64,000 nt of DNA from Shewanella carassii. GTDB taxonomy: Bacteria; Pseudomonadota; Gammaproteobacteria; Enterobacterales; Shewanellaceae. Numbering within the stretch: the stretch's first letter is position 1; every line of letters begins with the position of its first letter. The translations under genes were made by a program, and so were the position numbers. Shown in pieces: positions 26,500 to 36,278 of the stretch. The stretch is taken from contig NZ_NGVS01000006.1 in NCBI RefSeq assembly GCF_002777975.1, positions 466,203 through 530,202 on the forward strand. The letters run 5' to 3'. The notes under the pieces are model-generated. The model searched no databases. It saw nothing but the letters and a program-made list of their open reading frames with translations, and was not told where the DNA came from.

Positions 26500-27681
26500 T
26501 CAGGCGTCTCTTGGCAAACCCTTTTCCACTATCCGGATCAGGCGCCCCGTCTTACGGGCGGGAATGGGCGCTGTGTCCTTGCCGCTGAGTTTTTCGGCCT
26601 GCTGCGCCAGTGCCCACGTGATGTGCTCGGCGACCAGCTCCGAGGCATCTGTCAGTCGTGCCTGCAGGGCGGCGACTATGGCTTCGCTGCCGGGGGCATT
26701 GCCCAGCGCCACCGCAATATTACGTAGCCAACGTTCATGGCCTATGCGGCGGATGGCGCTGCCTTCGGTGTTTTTCAAAAACTCGGTCTCACTCCAAGCA
26801 AACAGCTCCAGTAGCTTGGGCTGTTTCAGCTGTGGCCTTAGATGAAAGTCGGCCTCGGCGGTCAAGGGGGCTGCGCGGTTGATGGGGCATACCAGCTGGC
26901 AGTCATCGCAGCCATAGATGCGATTACCGAGCATTGGTCGAAACTCCAGCGGAATGCTGCCGGCCAGCTCTATGGTGAGGTAGGATATACAGCGGCGTCC
27001 ATCGACGACATAGGGCTCGACTATGGCCCCGGTTGGGCAACTTGTGATGCAGGCGACGCAAGTATTGCAGCCTTCGGCTATAGGAACATCCACAGGCAGT
27101 GGCAGGTTCACCAGCAGTTCGCCGAGGAAAAACCAACTGCCGGCCTCATGGTTGAGGATCAGTGAGTGTTTACCTGTCCAACCGATCCCGGCCTTTTCTG
27201 CCAGCGGCCGTTCCAGAATGGGAGCCGAGTCGACGAAGGGCCGAAAACCACTGCCTTCAAGTTGCAGGGCTTTGAGTGCTTCATCTATGCGCTCGCCCAA
27301 CTTTTTCAGGCGATTGCGCATCAGCTTGTGATAGTCGCGGCCACCGGCATAGCGGGAGATGTAGCCAAGGTTGGGATCTTTGAGATTGAAGGCAAATCCC
27401 GCTTCTGGCGGTAAGTAGTCCATCCGTACCGAGATGACTCTCAAAGTGCCGGGATGCAACTCGGCCGGACGAGCGCGCATCATGCCGTGGCTGGCCATAT
27501 AGCCCATTTCACCGTGATAGCCCTTATTGAGCCAGTCCTGTAGTTTGGGTTCTTCGCGGCGAAGATCTGTATCTGTGATCCCCACTTGAGCAAAACCCAG
27601 CTCTTTACCCCAGGCTTTTATGTCGCGGGCAAGCTTGCCAAGCATGTTGGGATCAAATTGTGGCGCTTGGGGGATAGGCAT
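26500..27681 (-). CDS. queG: epoxyqueuosine reductase
   Basis: A 393-residue QueG, which reduces epoxyqueuosine in tRNA to queuosine using cobalamin and iron-sulfur clusters. Two [4Fe-4S] motifs are visible, CNTCVACITSCPTGAI and GCDDCQLVCPIN, after the N-terminal cobalamin-binding domain; the C-terminus is HEAT-repeat-like (IRRIGHERWLRNIAVALGN). The C-terminal end runs convergent with dodecin. The first ATG is used, although an internal one 12 codons later would also be possible because the ribosome site upstream is poor. The cobalamin requirement links it to the B12 receptor upstream. Confidence 0.94.
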   Translation of the reverse strand: MPIPQAPQFDPNMLGKLARDIKAWGKELGFAQVGITDTDLRREEPKLQDWLNKGYHGEMGYMASHGMMRARPAELHPGTLRVISVRMDYLPPEAGFAFNLKDPNLGYISRYAGGRDYHKLMRNRLKKLGERIDEALKALQLEGSGFRPFVDSAPILERPLAEKAGIGWTGKHSLILNHEAGSWFFLGELLVNLPLPVDVPIAEGCNTCVACITSCPTGAIVEPYVVDGRRCISYLTIELAGSIPLEFRPMLGNRIYGCDDCQLVCPINRAAPLTAEADFHLRPQLKQPKLLELFAWSETEFLKNTEGSAIRRIGHERWLRNIAVALGNAPGSEAIVAALQARLTDASELVAEHITWALAQQAEKLSGKDTAPIPARKTGRLIRIVEKGLPRDA

Positions 27682-27805
27682 GAACAGAGGCTGACCGGGT
27701 AAAAGTGGTGATTATATCAGTAAAGCAGAATCGCTCACAGTTGCCGCAAACGCCTATGTCGGCCTTTGCCGGTGCTATGCTTGAAGAAATTGACTGGGAG
27801 ACAAT

Positions 27806-28627
27806 ATGCCGGGAATCGACACCTTGCTCAGGGGCTGCGTGATAGTGTTCTGTTGTGCGCTTGCTAGCCTAGCCCTGGCCAATGTTCGGCCTGCAGAGGA
27901 TAAGTTGCCTAAGCTGAGATTCTTGACCGAAACTTGGCCTCCTATGAGCTATGAGCGTCATGGTAACGCCGAAGGTTATGCGGTGGCTCTGGTGCGGGCA
28001 TTATATCGCCGGGTTGCAGCCACCGACAGCAATCCAGTGATAGAAGTATTGCCTTGGGCCCGGGCGATGAATATCGCGAACCAGGAGCCCAACGTCTTGC
28101 TGTTTGCCACTTCCATCAATGAACAACGGCGGCCGGAATTTGATTTTGTTGGCCCGATTGCCGAGACCCGCATTCAGCTCTATGCCCGCGAGGATGATGA
28201 TTTCACCCCGGCAGATCTGTCGCAGGCGGTTGCAGCCGGTAATATTGCCCTTTACCGCAACTCTCCGGCGCAGATGTTGTTGAAGTCTGTTCCGGATGAG
28301 CAGTTGTTGATCTCAAGTTTTCCTCAATATTCGGCCAGACAGTTATTGCATAAGCGAGTACGTTATTGGTGCCAGGCGGATATCGCGGTACAGGACGTCT
28401 TGCGGCAGTTGGACCAAACTCCGGCGGCGGTGCGTCCTGTATTGGAATTGGCACACTTGCGCCTTTATCTGGCGTTCTCCGGCGGTACGGCTCCTGAGCG
28501 GGTCGAAGCCTGGCACAAGGCGCTATTGGCATTGCAGCAAAATGGTGAATTTGACGCGCTCTATTATGAGTGGTTTGGCGTTAACCCTTCTCTACAGCCA
28601 GCTGAAGTATTGTGGCGTACGCCATAA
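27806..28627 (+). CDS. periplasmic solute-binding-like protein (SBP_bac_3 type)
   Basis: A 273-residue exported protein with a signal peptide (cleavage near LALA). LRFLTETWPPMSYERHGNAE, then GYAVALVRALYRR is the start of family-3 amino-acid-type binding proteins. Later segments (FDFVGPIAETRIQLYAR and FDALYYEWFG) match the two-lobe fold. No permease or ATPase gene is nearby. Stand-alone members often serve in signalling or as orphan receptors; it sits beside a diguanylate cyclase gene, but on the opposite strand. GGGAG precedes the ATG. Confidence 0.78.
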   Translation: MPGIDTLLRGCVIVFCCALASLALANVRPAEDKLPKLRFLTETWPPMSYERHGNAEGYAVALVRALYRRVAATDSNPVIEVLPWARAMNIANQEPNVLLFATSINEQRRPEFDFVGPIAETRIQLYAREDDDFTPADLSQAVAAGNIALYRNSPAQMLLKSVPDEQLLISSFPQYSARQLLHKRVRYWCQADIAVQDVLRQLDQTPAAVRPVLELAHLRLYLAFSGGTAPERVEAWHKALLALQQNGEFDALYYEWFGVNPSLQPAEVLWRTP

Positions 28628-28651
28628 TTTGCTGAGACTCTGATTGGCCTA

Positions 28652-30523
28652 TCAGGCGGTTTCCACCCGGTTGCGACCTCGATTCTTGGCACAATAGAGG
28701 GCATCGTCGGCCAATTTCAAAAGCTCTTCAAACTCCTTTTCCTTATCCAGCGTGGCAATGCCGACACTAATGGTAACCATGGGGCCATCTTTCATGTCAT
28801 CGGGGTGAGATTGGGCTATGGTCTGGCGCAGACGTTCGGCGATTTTAAAACACTCTTGCTTATCGGTTTCCGGTAACAACAACAGAAACTCTTCACCGCC
28901 AATCCGCCCCAGCAGATCTTGTTCGCGGATCAGGGTTTGGCTCAGACTTGCCAGATGTTGCAAGACCTTATCGCCACCATCGTGACCAAACTGATCATTG
29001 ATATCCTTGAAGTTATCGGCATCGAAGAGAATCAGAGATAAGGGTTTACCGGTTGCCAATGCCTGGTCGAATAAGGTTTCACCTTTGTAGTAGGTGTAGC
29101 GGCGGTTAGCCAACTGAGTCAGGTGGTCTGTGTGGGCAATTTTTTGAAACTGGCGTGATTTGCGGGTTTGCTTAAAGGCCATGACCGCCGTGATGAGGAT
29201 GATGATGCTGGCAAGAACCAGCACCGCCAACTGCAATAGACGGTTTTGTCGCAGTATCTGTACCTCTTGCTCTTTCAGACGTTCACTTTCCAGCAGCCGT
29301 TGGTTCTCCTTGGCCATACGGTCGGCGTTGAAACGGGTACGCATCTCTGTAGTGCGATAAGACTGTAGTTTGTTGTCCAGCTCAGAGTGCAGGGAGATAT
29401 ATAATTTCAGTACCTTGGTAGACTCTTGCCATAGTCCTTGGGCGGCAAATACCTCGCTCTTGAGCAGGTAGAGCTCGGCCAGGCCGCGGTCATTATTGAT
29501 ATCCCTGAAACTTTTTTCGGCTTTTGCCAGTGGTGCCATAGCTTGTTCTGGATGCCCTTGGCGCAGCAGTACCTCGGCACTATAGAGTTGCATAAAGCTG
29601 TAATATGCCCCCTGCTGCTCGGTAATAAAGGGTCTGGCACGCTCCAGTGCCGCTATGGCATCCTCGACTCTCCCGAGTTTCAACAGTGAACCGGCCATAT
29701 TGACCGAAACCCCGGCCGCCTCTATAGCTATCCCTTGCTGTTTGAAATAGTTGTAGGAGAGCTGGAATTTGGCCACAGCCGCCTCGAAATCGCCTAACTC
29801 TTCAAGGGCTAATGCCATATCGCCATTGATGATATAGGCCAGATCTTCTCTACCACTCTGGCGGTAGAGCTGTTCCAGTTGACGATAATAGTTGAGTGCA
29901 CTCTGTGGATCGCCGAAGCGGCGAAGACTGGTGGCCAGATCGATCAGGTTAAACTGGCCCCAATAATTCAGTTGCAGTTGCTCATAGAGTCGCTGAGCCG
30001 TCAACAGATCTTCCAGCGCCAGCGCAAAATTGCCCTGAAAGGAATACATGGCGCCGCGCATACTGCGGGTATCGGCGATCAGGCGATGATCTTCGAGGTG
30101 ATAAGCCTGTTCCAGCGCCAGATCGTAATCGGCTCTGGCCTGTTCCATATCCCCCTTCTGTTGGGAGTACCAGCCATGACAGAGACGAAAATCGGTTAAC
30201 GCGTCGGGATAGGACTGATTGGCCGGAGCATCTAACTGTTGGTTGGCAAAGGTAATGGCGGCATCGATCTGGGCTGCGCTTTGCGAGTCAAAACCCCAGC
30301 AGCGTGCTCGCCTTAGCCTTACCTGTCGGTCATCATCATCGTCCGCCAATAACTTAGCTATCTGATCCAGTGTTTGCTGTACTTTCGCCGCGTTATTGAT
30401 TTGCCCATCTTCAATAAGCTTAAACAGTTGATCAGCCTCTGGGTTGTCCTGTGCCGCGGCATAGGGAGATATGCCGGACAGAAGCAGCAGAGTGAGGACT
30501 GATTTGAGAAAATAGGGCTTCAC
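28652..30523 (-). CDS. TPR-containing membrane diguanylate cyclase (GGDEF)
   Basis: A 623-residue sensor. A signal sequence (ending ISPYAAA) is followed by a large periplasmic TPR region (about 60-400, for example ADYDLALEQAYHLEDHRLIA), a coiled-coil-like stretch, a membrane helix near 430-450 (LAVLVLASIIILITAVMAF), and a C-terminal GGDEF domain. The active site reads GGEEF (542-546) and an RxxD inhibitory site REQD lies at 533-536, so it should make c-di-GMP and be subject to product inhibition. It is probably a periplasmic-input sensor. Ligand unknown. Confidence 0.92.
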   Translation of the reverse strand: MKPYFLKSVLTLLLLSGISPYAAAQDNPEADQLFKLIEDGQINNAAKVQQTLDQIAKLLADDDDDRQVRLRRARCWGFDSQSAAQIDAAITFANQQLDAPANQSYPDALTDFRLCHGWYSQQKGDMEQARADYDLALEQAYHLEDHRLIADTRSMRGAMYSFQGNFALALEDLLTAQRLYEQLQLNYWGQFNLIDLATSLRRFGDPQSALNYYRQLEQLYRQSGREDLAYIINGDMALALEELGDFEAAVAKFQLSYNYFKQQGIAIEAAGVSVNMAGSLLKLGRVEDAIAALERARPFITEQQGAYYSFMQLYSAEVLLRQGHPEQAMAPLAKAEKSFRDINNDRGLAELYLLKSEVFAAQGLWQESTKVLKLYISLHSELDNKLQSYRTTEMRTRFNADRMAKENQRLLESERLKEQEVQILRQNRLLQLAVLVLASIIILITAVMAFKQTRKSRQFQKIAHTDHLTQLANRRYTYYKGETLFDQALATGKPLSLILFDADNFKDINDQFGHDGGDKVLQHLASLSQTLIREQDLLGRIGGEEFLLLLPETDKQECFKIAERLRQTIAQSHPDDMKDGPMVTISVGIATLDKEKEFEELLKLADDALYCAKNRGRNRVETA

Positions 30524-30759
30524 GCTGACCGAGTACGTTGTGTTTAAATCATGTGCTTAAGCATACGCACCAAGCTTGAGACTGACCAGAGTTAATTGTG
30601 GATTAACCCAATCGCTTCGGTGATTTACTGTTGCAGCAATGCAGGTGAACCGCGATTTTTCCCGTGGTGATGCTAGAACTGGGGAGAGGTTGATGGAATG
30701 GATTGCCCTTTATGGCCGATGTTATACTCGCCGCCAACTGCTTTTAGACGGAATACACA

Positions 30760-31197
30760 ATGACTCAAGTTGATGCTCAATACCGGCAACAGGCACATAG
30801 TGCCGCCATCAATATCTGCTCTCAAGTTCTGCCCATGGATAAGTTGCCGACGGCGCTGAAAGAAGCCTATGACAATCTTTTTGAACAACTGTTGGAGGAT
30901 AAGGAGTCTGAGTTCAAACAGGCTTGGGACAAGTTGCCGCCAAGTGCCGCCAAGTTGTTGCCGAGAGCCGATTTTCACGGCTTTTTTATCGCGTCGGCCT
31001 GGTTGCAACTGAGTTTGATGGCCCAGGATATCGCCCAGTTGGCGGATACCGATAAGGCCATTGCCGAGCAGGAATATAGCGGCATATATGATCGTATTTC
31101 ACAATCGGCGCTCAAAGAAAGTGTACGCAAGTTGAAAAAGGCCCGTACCGATAGGCGCTTGCTCAACAGTATTCGAGATGTGATAGCCAATGGCTAA
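30760..31197 (+). CDS. DUF3069-type cytosolic protein
   Basis: A 145-residue helical protein. The segments ALKEAYDNLFEQLLEDKESE, then FKQAWDKLPPSAAKLLPRADFHGFFIASAW match the DUF3069 family of Shewanella and Vibrio, of unknown function. No motif for catalysis is seen. It ends at a strong bidirectional terminator shared with the malic enzyme gene. Confidence 0.75.
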   Translation: MTQVDAQYRQQAHSAAINICSQVLPMDKLPTALKEAYDNLFEQLLEDKESEFKQAWDKLPPSAAKLLPRADFHGFFIASAWLQLSLMAQDIAQLADTDKAIAEQEYSGIYDRISQSALKESVRKLKKARTDRRLLNSIRDVIANG

Positions 31198-31198
31198 A

Positions 31199-31233
31199 TA
31201 AAAAACCGGCATTATTTTTAATGCCGGTTTTTT
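31199..31233. terminator. bidirectional rho-independent terminator
   Basis: AAAACCGGCATTA / TAATGCCGGTTTT with T runs on both strands lies between the convergent genes 30760-31197 and 31251-32939. Confidence 0.92.
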
Positions 31234-31250
31234 TATGGGCACGGACGCTC

Positions 31251-32939
31251 TTAGAAGGAAGTACGTTTGTAGCGGCGATACTCAGGTTGCCAGAAGTTAC
31301 TCTCGATAGCCTGTTGCAACATCTCATCGGAAGTCGGCAATGCGTGGCCTTGCTCGATGGCGACCTTGCCGACGGCAAAGGCGATGTGCTTGCTGACCTT
31401 CTGGATCTCTTCCAGCTTAGGCAGCAGGGAACCACTGCCGTTGAGTGCCAGCGGTGAGCATTCTGCCAAGGCGCGGCTAGAGGCCATCAGCATCTCATCA
31501 GAGACCCGCTTGGCACCACTGGCCAATACCCCAAGGCCTATGCCGGGGAAGATATAGCTGTTGTTGCACTGGGCGATTTCATAGGTCTGGTTGTCTATGA
31601 CCACAGGCTCAAAGGGGCTGCCGGTGGCAACCAGCGCCTGGCCATTGGTCCAATGCAGAATATCCTTGGGCGTGGCCTCAACCCGGCTGGTGGGGTTGGA
31701 CAGTGGGAACACTATCGGTCTTGGGCAGTGGCTGTGCATGGCGCGGATGATCTCCTCGCTGAACAGCCCTGGGGCGCCGGAAACCCCGATAAGCACTGTT
31801 GGCTTGCCGTTGTTGACCACATCCAGCAATGAGATGTTGTCACCAAAGTTGCTCCATTGCTGCAGCTCTTCGCGCTTTTGCGCCAGCTTCTGTTGGAATG
31901 GCAACAGGTTGGGCATATTGTCTTGCAACAGTCCCCAGCGATCGACCATAAACACCTGGCGCCTGGCCTGCTCATCACTGATCCCTTCGGAAACCATCTG
32001 CGCAATAATCGCTTCGGCGATGCCACAGCCTGCGCTGCCGGCGCCGAGGAAGGCAACTCTTTGCTGGCTCAATTGAGTGCCGGCGGCCTTACAGGCGGCG
32101 AGCAGTGAGCCAACTGTGATGGCGGCGGTTCCCTGAATGTCATCATTGAAACAGCAGTATTTATCCTTGTAACGCTCCAGCAGCGGCATGGCATTTTTCT
32201 GGGCGAAGTCTTCGAACTGGATCAAGGCCTCGGGCCAGCGGCGATGAACCGCCTGCATAAAGGCTTCAATAAATTCCAGATATTCTTCACCGCCTATGCG
32301 CTGGTGGCGCCAACCCATATACATGGGATCTTCCAGCAGATGCGGGTTATCTGTTCCCACATCCAGGGTTATGGGCAGAGTGTAAGCCGGACTGATGCCG
32401 CCGCAACTGGTGTAGAGCGACAACTTTCCAATCGGGATCCCCATACCGCCGATCCCCTGATCGCCAAGCCCCAAAATACGCTCACCATCGGTAACCACTA
32501 TCACCTTCACCTTGTGACGGGTGGAGTTGTTGAGGATGTCGTCGATGCGATCTTTGTTCGGGTAGGAGACAAACAGGCCGCGGTTACGGCGGTAGTCTTT
32601 GGAGAAGCGCTCACAGGCCAACCCGACGGTTGGGGTGTAGATGATAGGCATCATCTCTGTGATGTGGTTCTGAACCAGACGATAGAAGAGGGTCTCGTTG
32701 GTGTCCTGGATATTGCGCAGATAGATATGCTTGTCCAGATCATTGCTGAAGTTCTTGAACTGATCGTAGGCGCGTGAGGCCTGCTCTTCGATCGTTTCAA
32801 TCACGTAGGGCACCAGGCCTTCGAGGTTGAAGAAAATACGCTCTTCCTCGGTAAATGCACTACCTTTGTTGATCAACGGCGCTTCGAGAATAGCCGGACC
32901 GGCAAAAGGCAGATATAAGGGGCGTTTATTATCGTCCAT
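31251..32939 (-). CDS. maeA: NAD-dependent malic enzyme (decarboxylating)
   Basis: A 562-residue malic enzyme converting malate to pyruvate and CO2. The nucleotide and substrate motifs are clear: [24 protein letters not shown] text, [19 protein letters not shown] (metal ligands) and [15 protein letters not shown] (Rossmann glycine loop). Length and the N-terminal [20 protein letters not shown] fit the single-domain MaeA/SfcA group (NAD-preferring in E. coli), not the ~760-residue MaeB. Monocistronic. Confidence 0.93.
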   Translation of the reverse strand: MDDNKRPLYLPFAGPAILEAPLINKGSAFTEEERIFFNLEGLVPYVIETIEEQASRAYDQFKNFSNDLDKHIYLRNIQDTNETLFYRLVQNHITEMMPIIYTPTVGLACERFSKDYRRNRGLFVSYPNKDRIDDILNNSTRHKVKVIVVTDGERILGLGDQGIGGMGIPIGKLSLYTSCGGISPAYTLPITLDVGTDNPHLLEDPMYMGWRHQRIGGEEYLEFIEAFMQAVHRRWPEALIQFEDFAQKNAMPLLERYKDKYCCFNDDIQGTAAITVGSLLAACKAAGTQLSQQRVAFLGAGSAGCGIAEAIIAQMVSEGISDEQARRQVFMVDRWGLLQDNMPNLLPFQQKLAQKREELQQWSNFGDNISLLDVVNNGKPTVLIGVSGAPGLFSEEIIRAMHSHCPRPIVFPLSNPTSRVEATPKDILHWTNGQALVATGSPFEPVVIDNQTYEIAQCNNSYIFPGIGLGVLASGAKRVSDEMLMASSRALAECSPLALNGSGSLLPKLEEIQKVSKHIAFAVGKVAIEQGHALPTSDEMLQQAIESNFWQPEYRRYKRTSF

Positions 32940-33112
32940 GGCTAACCTTTTTATGTTCTTTGCTTGTGGATGACGGGCTGTGATCTAAATCCGCATAGGT
33001 TACCATGAAATGTGATCTTTGTTGCTGGTGGGCGAGGGCTTGTGCAAAATATTTGTTTAAAACGCGGCAAGTTCGGTTGCCGGTGTCAGAGATGGTAATG
33101 ACACAATACGAA

Positions 33113-33134
33113 GAACCAGGCGAATGCCTGGTTC
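33113..33134 (-). terminator. hairpin after the YehS-like gene
   Basis: GAACCAGGC / GCCTGGTTC with a 4-base loop lies about 30 bases beyond the stop; on the minus strand it is followed by TTCTTCGT, a poor T tract. Confidence 0.5.
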
Positions 33135-33164
33135 CAAAGGAGATATCAGCTGTTGCTTGTTGGC

Positions 33165-33629
33165 TTATTTACCGCGATATTTAAGTGACAAGCCCTTGAT
33201 AAAGTTACGCATCAACTGATCACCACAGTAGCGGTAATGCTTGTGCTCCGGATTGCGGAACAGGGCGCTTAGCTCAGCCTTGCCGATACGGAAGTTGGCC
33301 AGTTCAAGAATGGCAATAATATCTTCTTCTTTCAGTTCCAAGGCGATTCTGAGTTTCTTGAAGATGATGTTGTTGTTCAGGCTGGGTAGCGGCTGCGGAA
33401 TGCCACTGCCGGGACGCAGGCCGCGTTTGTCGATGATCACGGCATCGAGAAACTGGCACAGGGTACGATCGTCACAGGGACGGAACCCTTCTTCATCTTC
33501 TTTCTTGAGCAGGCCGGCCAGCTCAGCTTCACTCATTTCACGCTTCATTTTGGCGTAGAGACGCAATACCTTGGAGTCGTTGAAATTAAAGACAAAGCGC
33601 AAGCGGCGCAGAATATCGTTGTTGGTCAT
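33165..33629 (-). CDS. YehS-like protein (DUF1456)
   Basis: A 154-residue protein made of two similar ~70-residue halves: NDILRRLRFVFNFNDSKVLR and NNIIFKKLRIALELKEEDII, each followed by EAELAGLLKKEDE or KAELSALFRNPEH and a cysteine-containing C-D/G turn. This is the DUF1456 (YehS) duplicated domain, of unknown function. Stands alone upstream of the malic enzyme gene on the same strand with a 220-base gap. Confidence 0.9.
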   Translation of the reverse strand: MTNNDILRRLRFVFNFNDSKVLRLYAKMKREMSEAELAGLLKKEDEEGFRPCDDRTLCQFLDAVIIDKRGLRPGSGIPQPLPSLNNNIIFKKLRIALELKEEDIIAILELANFRIGKAELSALFRNPEHKHYRYCGDQLMRNFIKGLSLKYRGK

Positions 33630-33733
33630 GAATGTCCCTGGGCCGGTTTGACTTCCGGCTTAGTTTTAACACTGTCTGGCGATTGACTTAGGTGCGTTAG
33701 GCGCGGAGGCTCCGCAATATTGCGGCATTATAC

Positions 33734-34897
33734 CTAAAAGCCGGGCAGATTTGCCGCTTTTTCCAGTGGACAGTTCGCGGCCGTTTCACGCACCGCTTGT
33801 CGCAGCTTGTCGTGAAGGGCGAACACCCGGCCTATATCTTTGAGTGACCAAGAGGTGTTTTCCAGCACCACCAGATTGAAGCCCGAGTCCGGATAATAAA
33901 TCGCAGTGCTGATATAACCCGCTATGTAACCACTGTGGCTGAACTCCAGGGGCAACTCAGGGCTCAGTTGTATTCCGGCGGCATAATTCAACTCGCCCCA
34001 ACGATGGGGGCGTTTGCCTCTCGGCGCCAGCAACTGTAGATAGCCGCCACGGCTAAGCAGTTGCCCCTGATGCAGAGCCTGCTGAAAATGGGCAAATGCA
34101 GAGGCGGAGCCAATAAGGGCGCCGCTGGCCAGTAGCTTATCTGTGAGAGTCAACTGCTCGGCCACGCTTTCAAAGCCGCTGTCTGTCTCGGCTCTTCCTA
34201 TTGCCAGATTGGGTAACTGTTCCTGGATACTTTCAATACTGCCGGTGCGGGCCTTGAGCTCAAGCCCCTCGGCATCAAAGAAGCGCTGCAGCAATTGGGT
34301 ACTGCTGCTGCCTTCACGCTTGAGGATCTCGGCCAGCAGCCAATAATTGTCATTGCTGTATTTAAAATCGCTGCCCGGGGTGAACAGCAAGGCTTGTCCT
34401 TGGATGCCTATGCCGGATGTGTGGCTCAGCAGCATGGCGACAGTGATGGCCGGATCCAGTTCGGCCTCTTTGCCAAGCAGGGGAGCGGCGCTGTCATTGA
34501 GCTTGAAATCGCCTCTTTCTATCGCCCGCATCACCAAGACGGCAAACACTTGCTTTGACTGTGAACCCAGCACAAATTGGCTATCGAGGGTGATGGGTTT
34601 GCCTTGGCTTTCTCCGGCCGCATGGCTCAGCAGTGTCTTTTTACCTTGCCTTAACTCGATTACGCCGCTGAAGGGCAGGGGGTTTTGCTTGATTATCAGC
34701 TGCAGCTGTCGTGTCAGCTCTTGGCTGTGGCAGACAGATGGCGCCGAACCCTTGCCTGGTGCTGGCTCTTGTTTGGGCCCTGGCGCCGCGCTCAGGCTAA
34801 GAGTGAATCCCAGCAGGCAGGCCATGGTGATGCCTTTGACTGTCGATGAGAGTTTTAGCCCCAAAAAGCGCGGCTGCGCCAGCGGTGAGCAGTTCAT
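33734..34897 (-). CDS. exported serine beta-lactamase-like hydrolase
   Basis: A 387-residue S12-fold protein with the active-site set SQSK in LGSQSKQVF, YSN in YSNDNYW and HSG in FSHSGYIAG. A hydrophobic export signal lies at 25-38 (MACLLGFTLSLSAAPG) after a basic N-terminus. It is a second member of the family found at 8490-9764, but without a lipobox and with low overall similarity. Start 34897 is used as AAGGAAG precedes it. It begins 10 bases after the stop of the NRAMP pseudogene, so it was probably part of that transcription unit. Confidence 0.85.
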   Translation of the reverse strand: MNCSPLAQPRFLGLKLSSTVKGITMACLLGFTLSLSAAPGPKQEPAPGKGSAPSVCHSQELTRQLQLIIKQNPLPFSGVIELRQGKKTLLSHAAGESQGKPITLDSQFVLGSQSKQVFAVLVMRAIERGDFKLNDSAAPLLGKEAELDPAITVAMLLSHTSGIGIQGQALLFTPGSDFKYSNDNYWLLAEILKREGSSSTQLLQRFFDAEGLELKARTGSIESIQEQLPNLAIGRAETDSGFESVAEQLTLTDKLLASGALIGSASAFAHFQQALHQGQLLSRGGYLQLLAPRGKRPHRWGELNYAAGIQLSPELPLEFSHSGYIAGYISTAIYYPDSGFNLVVLENTSWSLKDIGRVFALHDKLRQAVRETAANCPLEKAANLPGF

Positions 34898-34906
34898 GCA
34901 ACTTCC

Positions 34907-35305
34907 TTATTTGATGTAGCAATACCAATAGATAAACAGCAGCGCAAAGCCAAACAGGTAACCGAGTCCCAGCCAGCCCCAGAGTTGCATGCCCCTGCCG
35001 TAACGGGCCTCAGTCGGCAGGGTTTTGGAACTCATCAGCCGTAGATTCAACTAGGCAAAGATGCAGGTGGTCATAAAGGCCTGGATCATCACCAATTCCA
35101 ACAGTGATAGCAAGGCACCCTTAAAGAACAGGATCAGCAGCCAGGCCTACTGCCAGCCAAATTCGGCGCCGGCACGGGTTGATGCCACCAGATTCGAGGC
35201 GCCTATGGCCGCCGCGGCCACCAGAACGCCCGGGCCCATGGCGGCCATTAGGTGCCTAAGGTGAATGAAAGAAAAACCTTTGCGATTCAGTATGGTGTCA
35301 TTCAT
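34907..35305 (-). pseudogene. NRAMP-family metal transporter remnant
   Basis: One frame runs from the ATG at 35305 to a TAA at 34907 but contains two TAG stops (35147-35149 and 35051-35053). It reads MAAMGPGVLVAAAAIGASNL, then ASTRAGAEFGW, the first helix of Mn/Fe H+-symporters of the NRAMP type. The last ~45 codons (RYGRGMQLWGWLGLGYLFGF) look like the final helix of the same family. With 132 codons instead of about 400, most of the transporter has been deleted in frame and the rest carries nonsense changes. The start overlaps the PH-domain gene stop by 4 bases (ATGA), showing they were translationally coupled. Confidence 0.8.
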
Positions 35306-35844
35306 GGCGCGCTCTTTTCCCGGGCCAGTAAGGATTCGATATTGACCAGCGAGGAACGGATCTCCCTGAGTAACATCAGCTGCTCATAGTTGTTGTCATG
35401 TCCATTCGAGCTGGGCTCCTTGTGATCCAAACGCTCTTTTTGTGCCAGTACAGCGGCGCGAAATCCGTCAGCATCGACTATGCCAACCAGGCTTATCAGG
35501 GCGTCATTGCCGGATTGTCCGGCGGTTTCCACCTTGAGTTTCTTCAGACCGAACAGGCGCATCAGTGGCCCCTGAATAAGCGCCATGTCGGTGATTTTAT
35601 CCAAGGGCACAGTATTTTCGGTGCGGGTCAGCAGGCCGCGGCGCACCACTAGCTTACGCTCGGTCAGCTCGGCGCTCATGTTGGCGATATAGCGGCGTGT
35701 GCCCCACAAGCCAATGGGCAGCCATAGCAGCAACAAGGGAATGCCGACAATACTGAGGCAGAGGGCTAAGGAAGGTGCGAATAAGTCCTCGTGGCACTCT
35801 GGCTTGCACAGCAATTGGTGTTCAAGGCATCTGACTGAAGGCAT
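35302..35844 (-). CDS. bacterial PH-domain membrane protein with altered N-terminus
   Basis: A 180-residue protein. IVGIPLLLLWLPIGLWGTRR (about 33-52), then YIANMSAELTERKLVVRRGL and ENTVPLDKITDMALIQGPLM are the DUF304-like PH domain of YdbS/YdbT relatives, followed by a helical tail. The first ~25 residues (MPSVRCLEHQLLCKPECHED) do not look like the family, and their DNA includes one arm of a 15-base inverted repeat. The native N-terminal membrane helix therefore appears to have been lost or replaced. Its operon partner, the NRAMP transporter, is destroyed, so this gene may be decaying too. Confidence 0.65.
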   Translation of the reverse strand: MPSVRCLEHQLLCKPECHEDLFAPSLALCLSIVGIPLLLLWLPIGLWGTRRYIANMSAELTERKLVVRRGLLTRTENTVPLDKITDMALIQGPLMRLFGLKKLKVETAGQSGNDALISLVGIVDADGFRAAVLAQKERLDHKEPSSNGHDNNYEQLMLLREIRSSLVNIESLLAREKSAP

Positions 35845-35997
35845 GCCGGGGCCTGTCGAAGTCGGATAACGCAGAGAGCCGATTGCTGTGCAAGCCCCAA
35901 AGGGCGTGGCTTACAGGCCTGCCTGCTGTGTTGTGTTTCTTGCAAAGGGCTTGGGCCATTTGCTGCGAACCACGCCTTGCATCCAAGCCTGTAAGCC
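35801..35997. repeat. structured intergenic region with nested inverted repeats
   Basis: GGCTTGCACAGCAAT (35801-35815) and ATTGCTGTGCAAGCC (35882-35896) are perfect 15-base complements. They are followed by a second pair GGCTTACAGGC (35908-35918) and GCCTGTAAGCC (35987-35997), with smaller pairings inside (GGGCGTGG and CCACGCC). The rest of 35845-36278 (a gap of about 430 bases) holds only the leader of the TonB receptor gene. No protein frame is convincing. It may be a repeat element or structured RNA. Confidence 0.6.
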
Positions 35998-36278
35998 GAC
36001 GCAGAGCACACATGGGACTTGTTTGCACCTTCCCGACTCCAGACATCAACCAATAGAGTCCGAGATTATCGGCAAAGCGGGCCTGAAGCAGTGGCGCGGC
36101 GGCTGTGGACATGGCGACTTTCTATATCAGTAAAATCAAATTTACCCCAGTTAGAGGCATTGACTTTAGATATTAAAGAGTTAAGTTGAATCGGTAAATG
36201 TTAAAAAAATATGACAACGCGGAAGTTTGTAGTCGTGGTTGTTTTCCACAAAAACAGCTGAAGAAATTAGGGATAATT

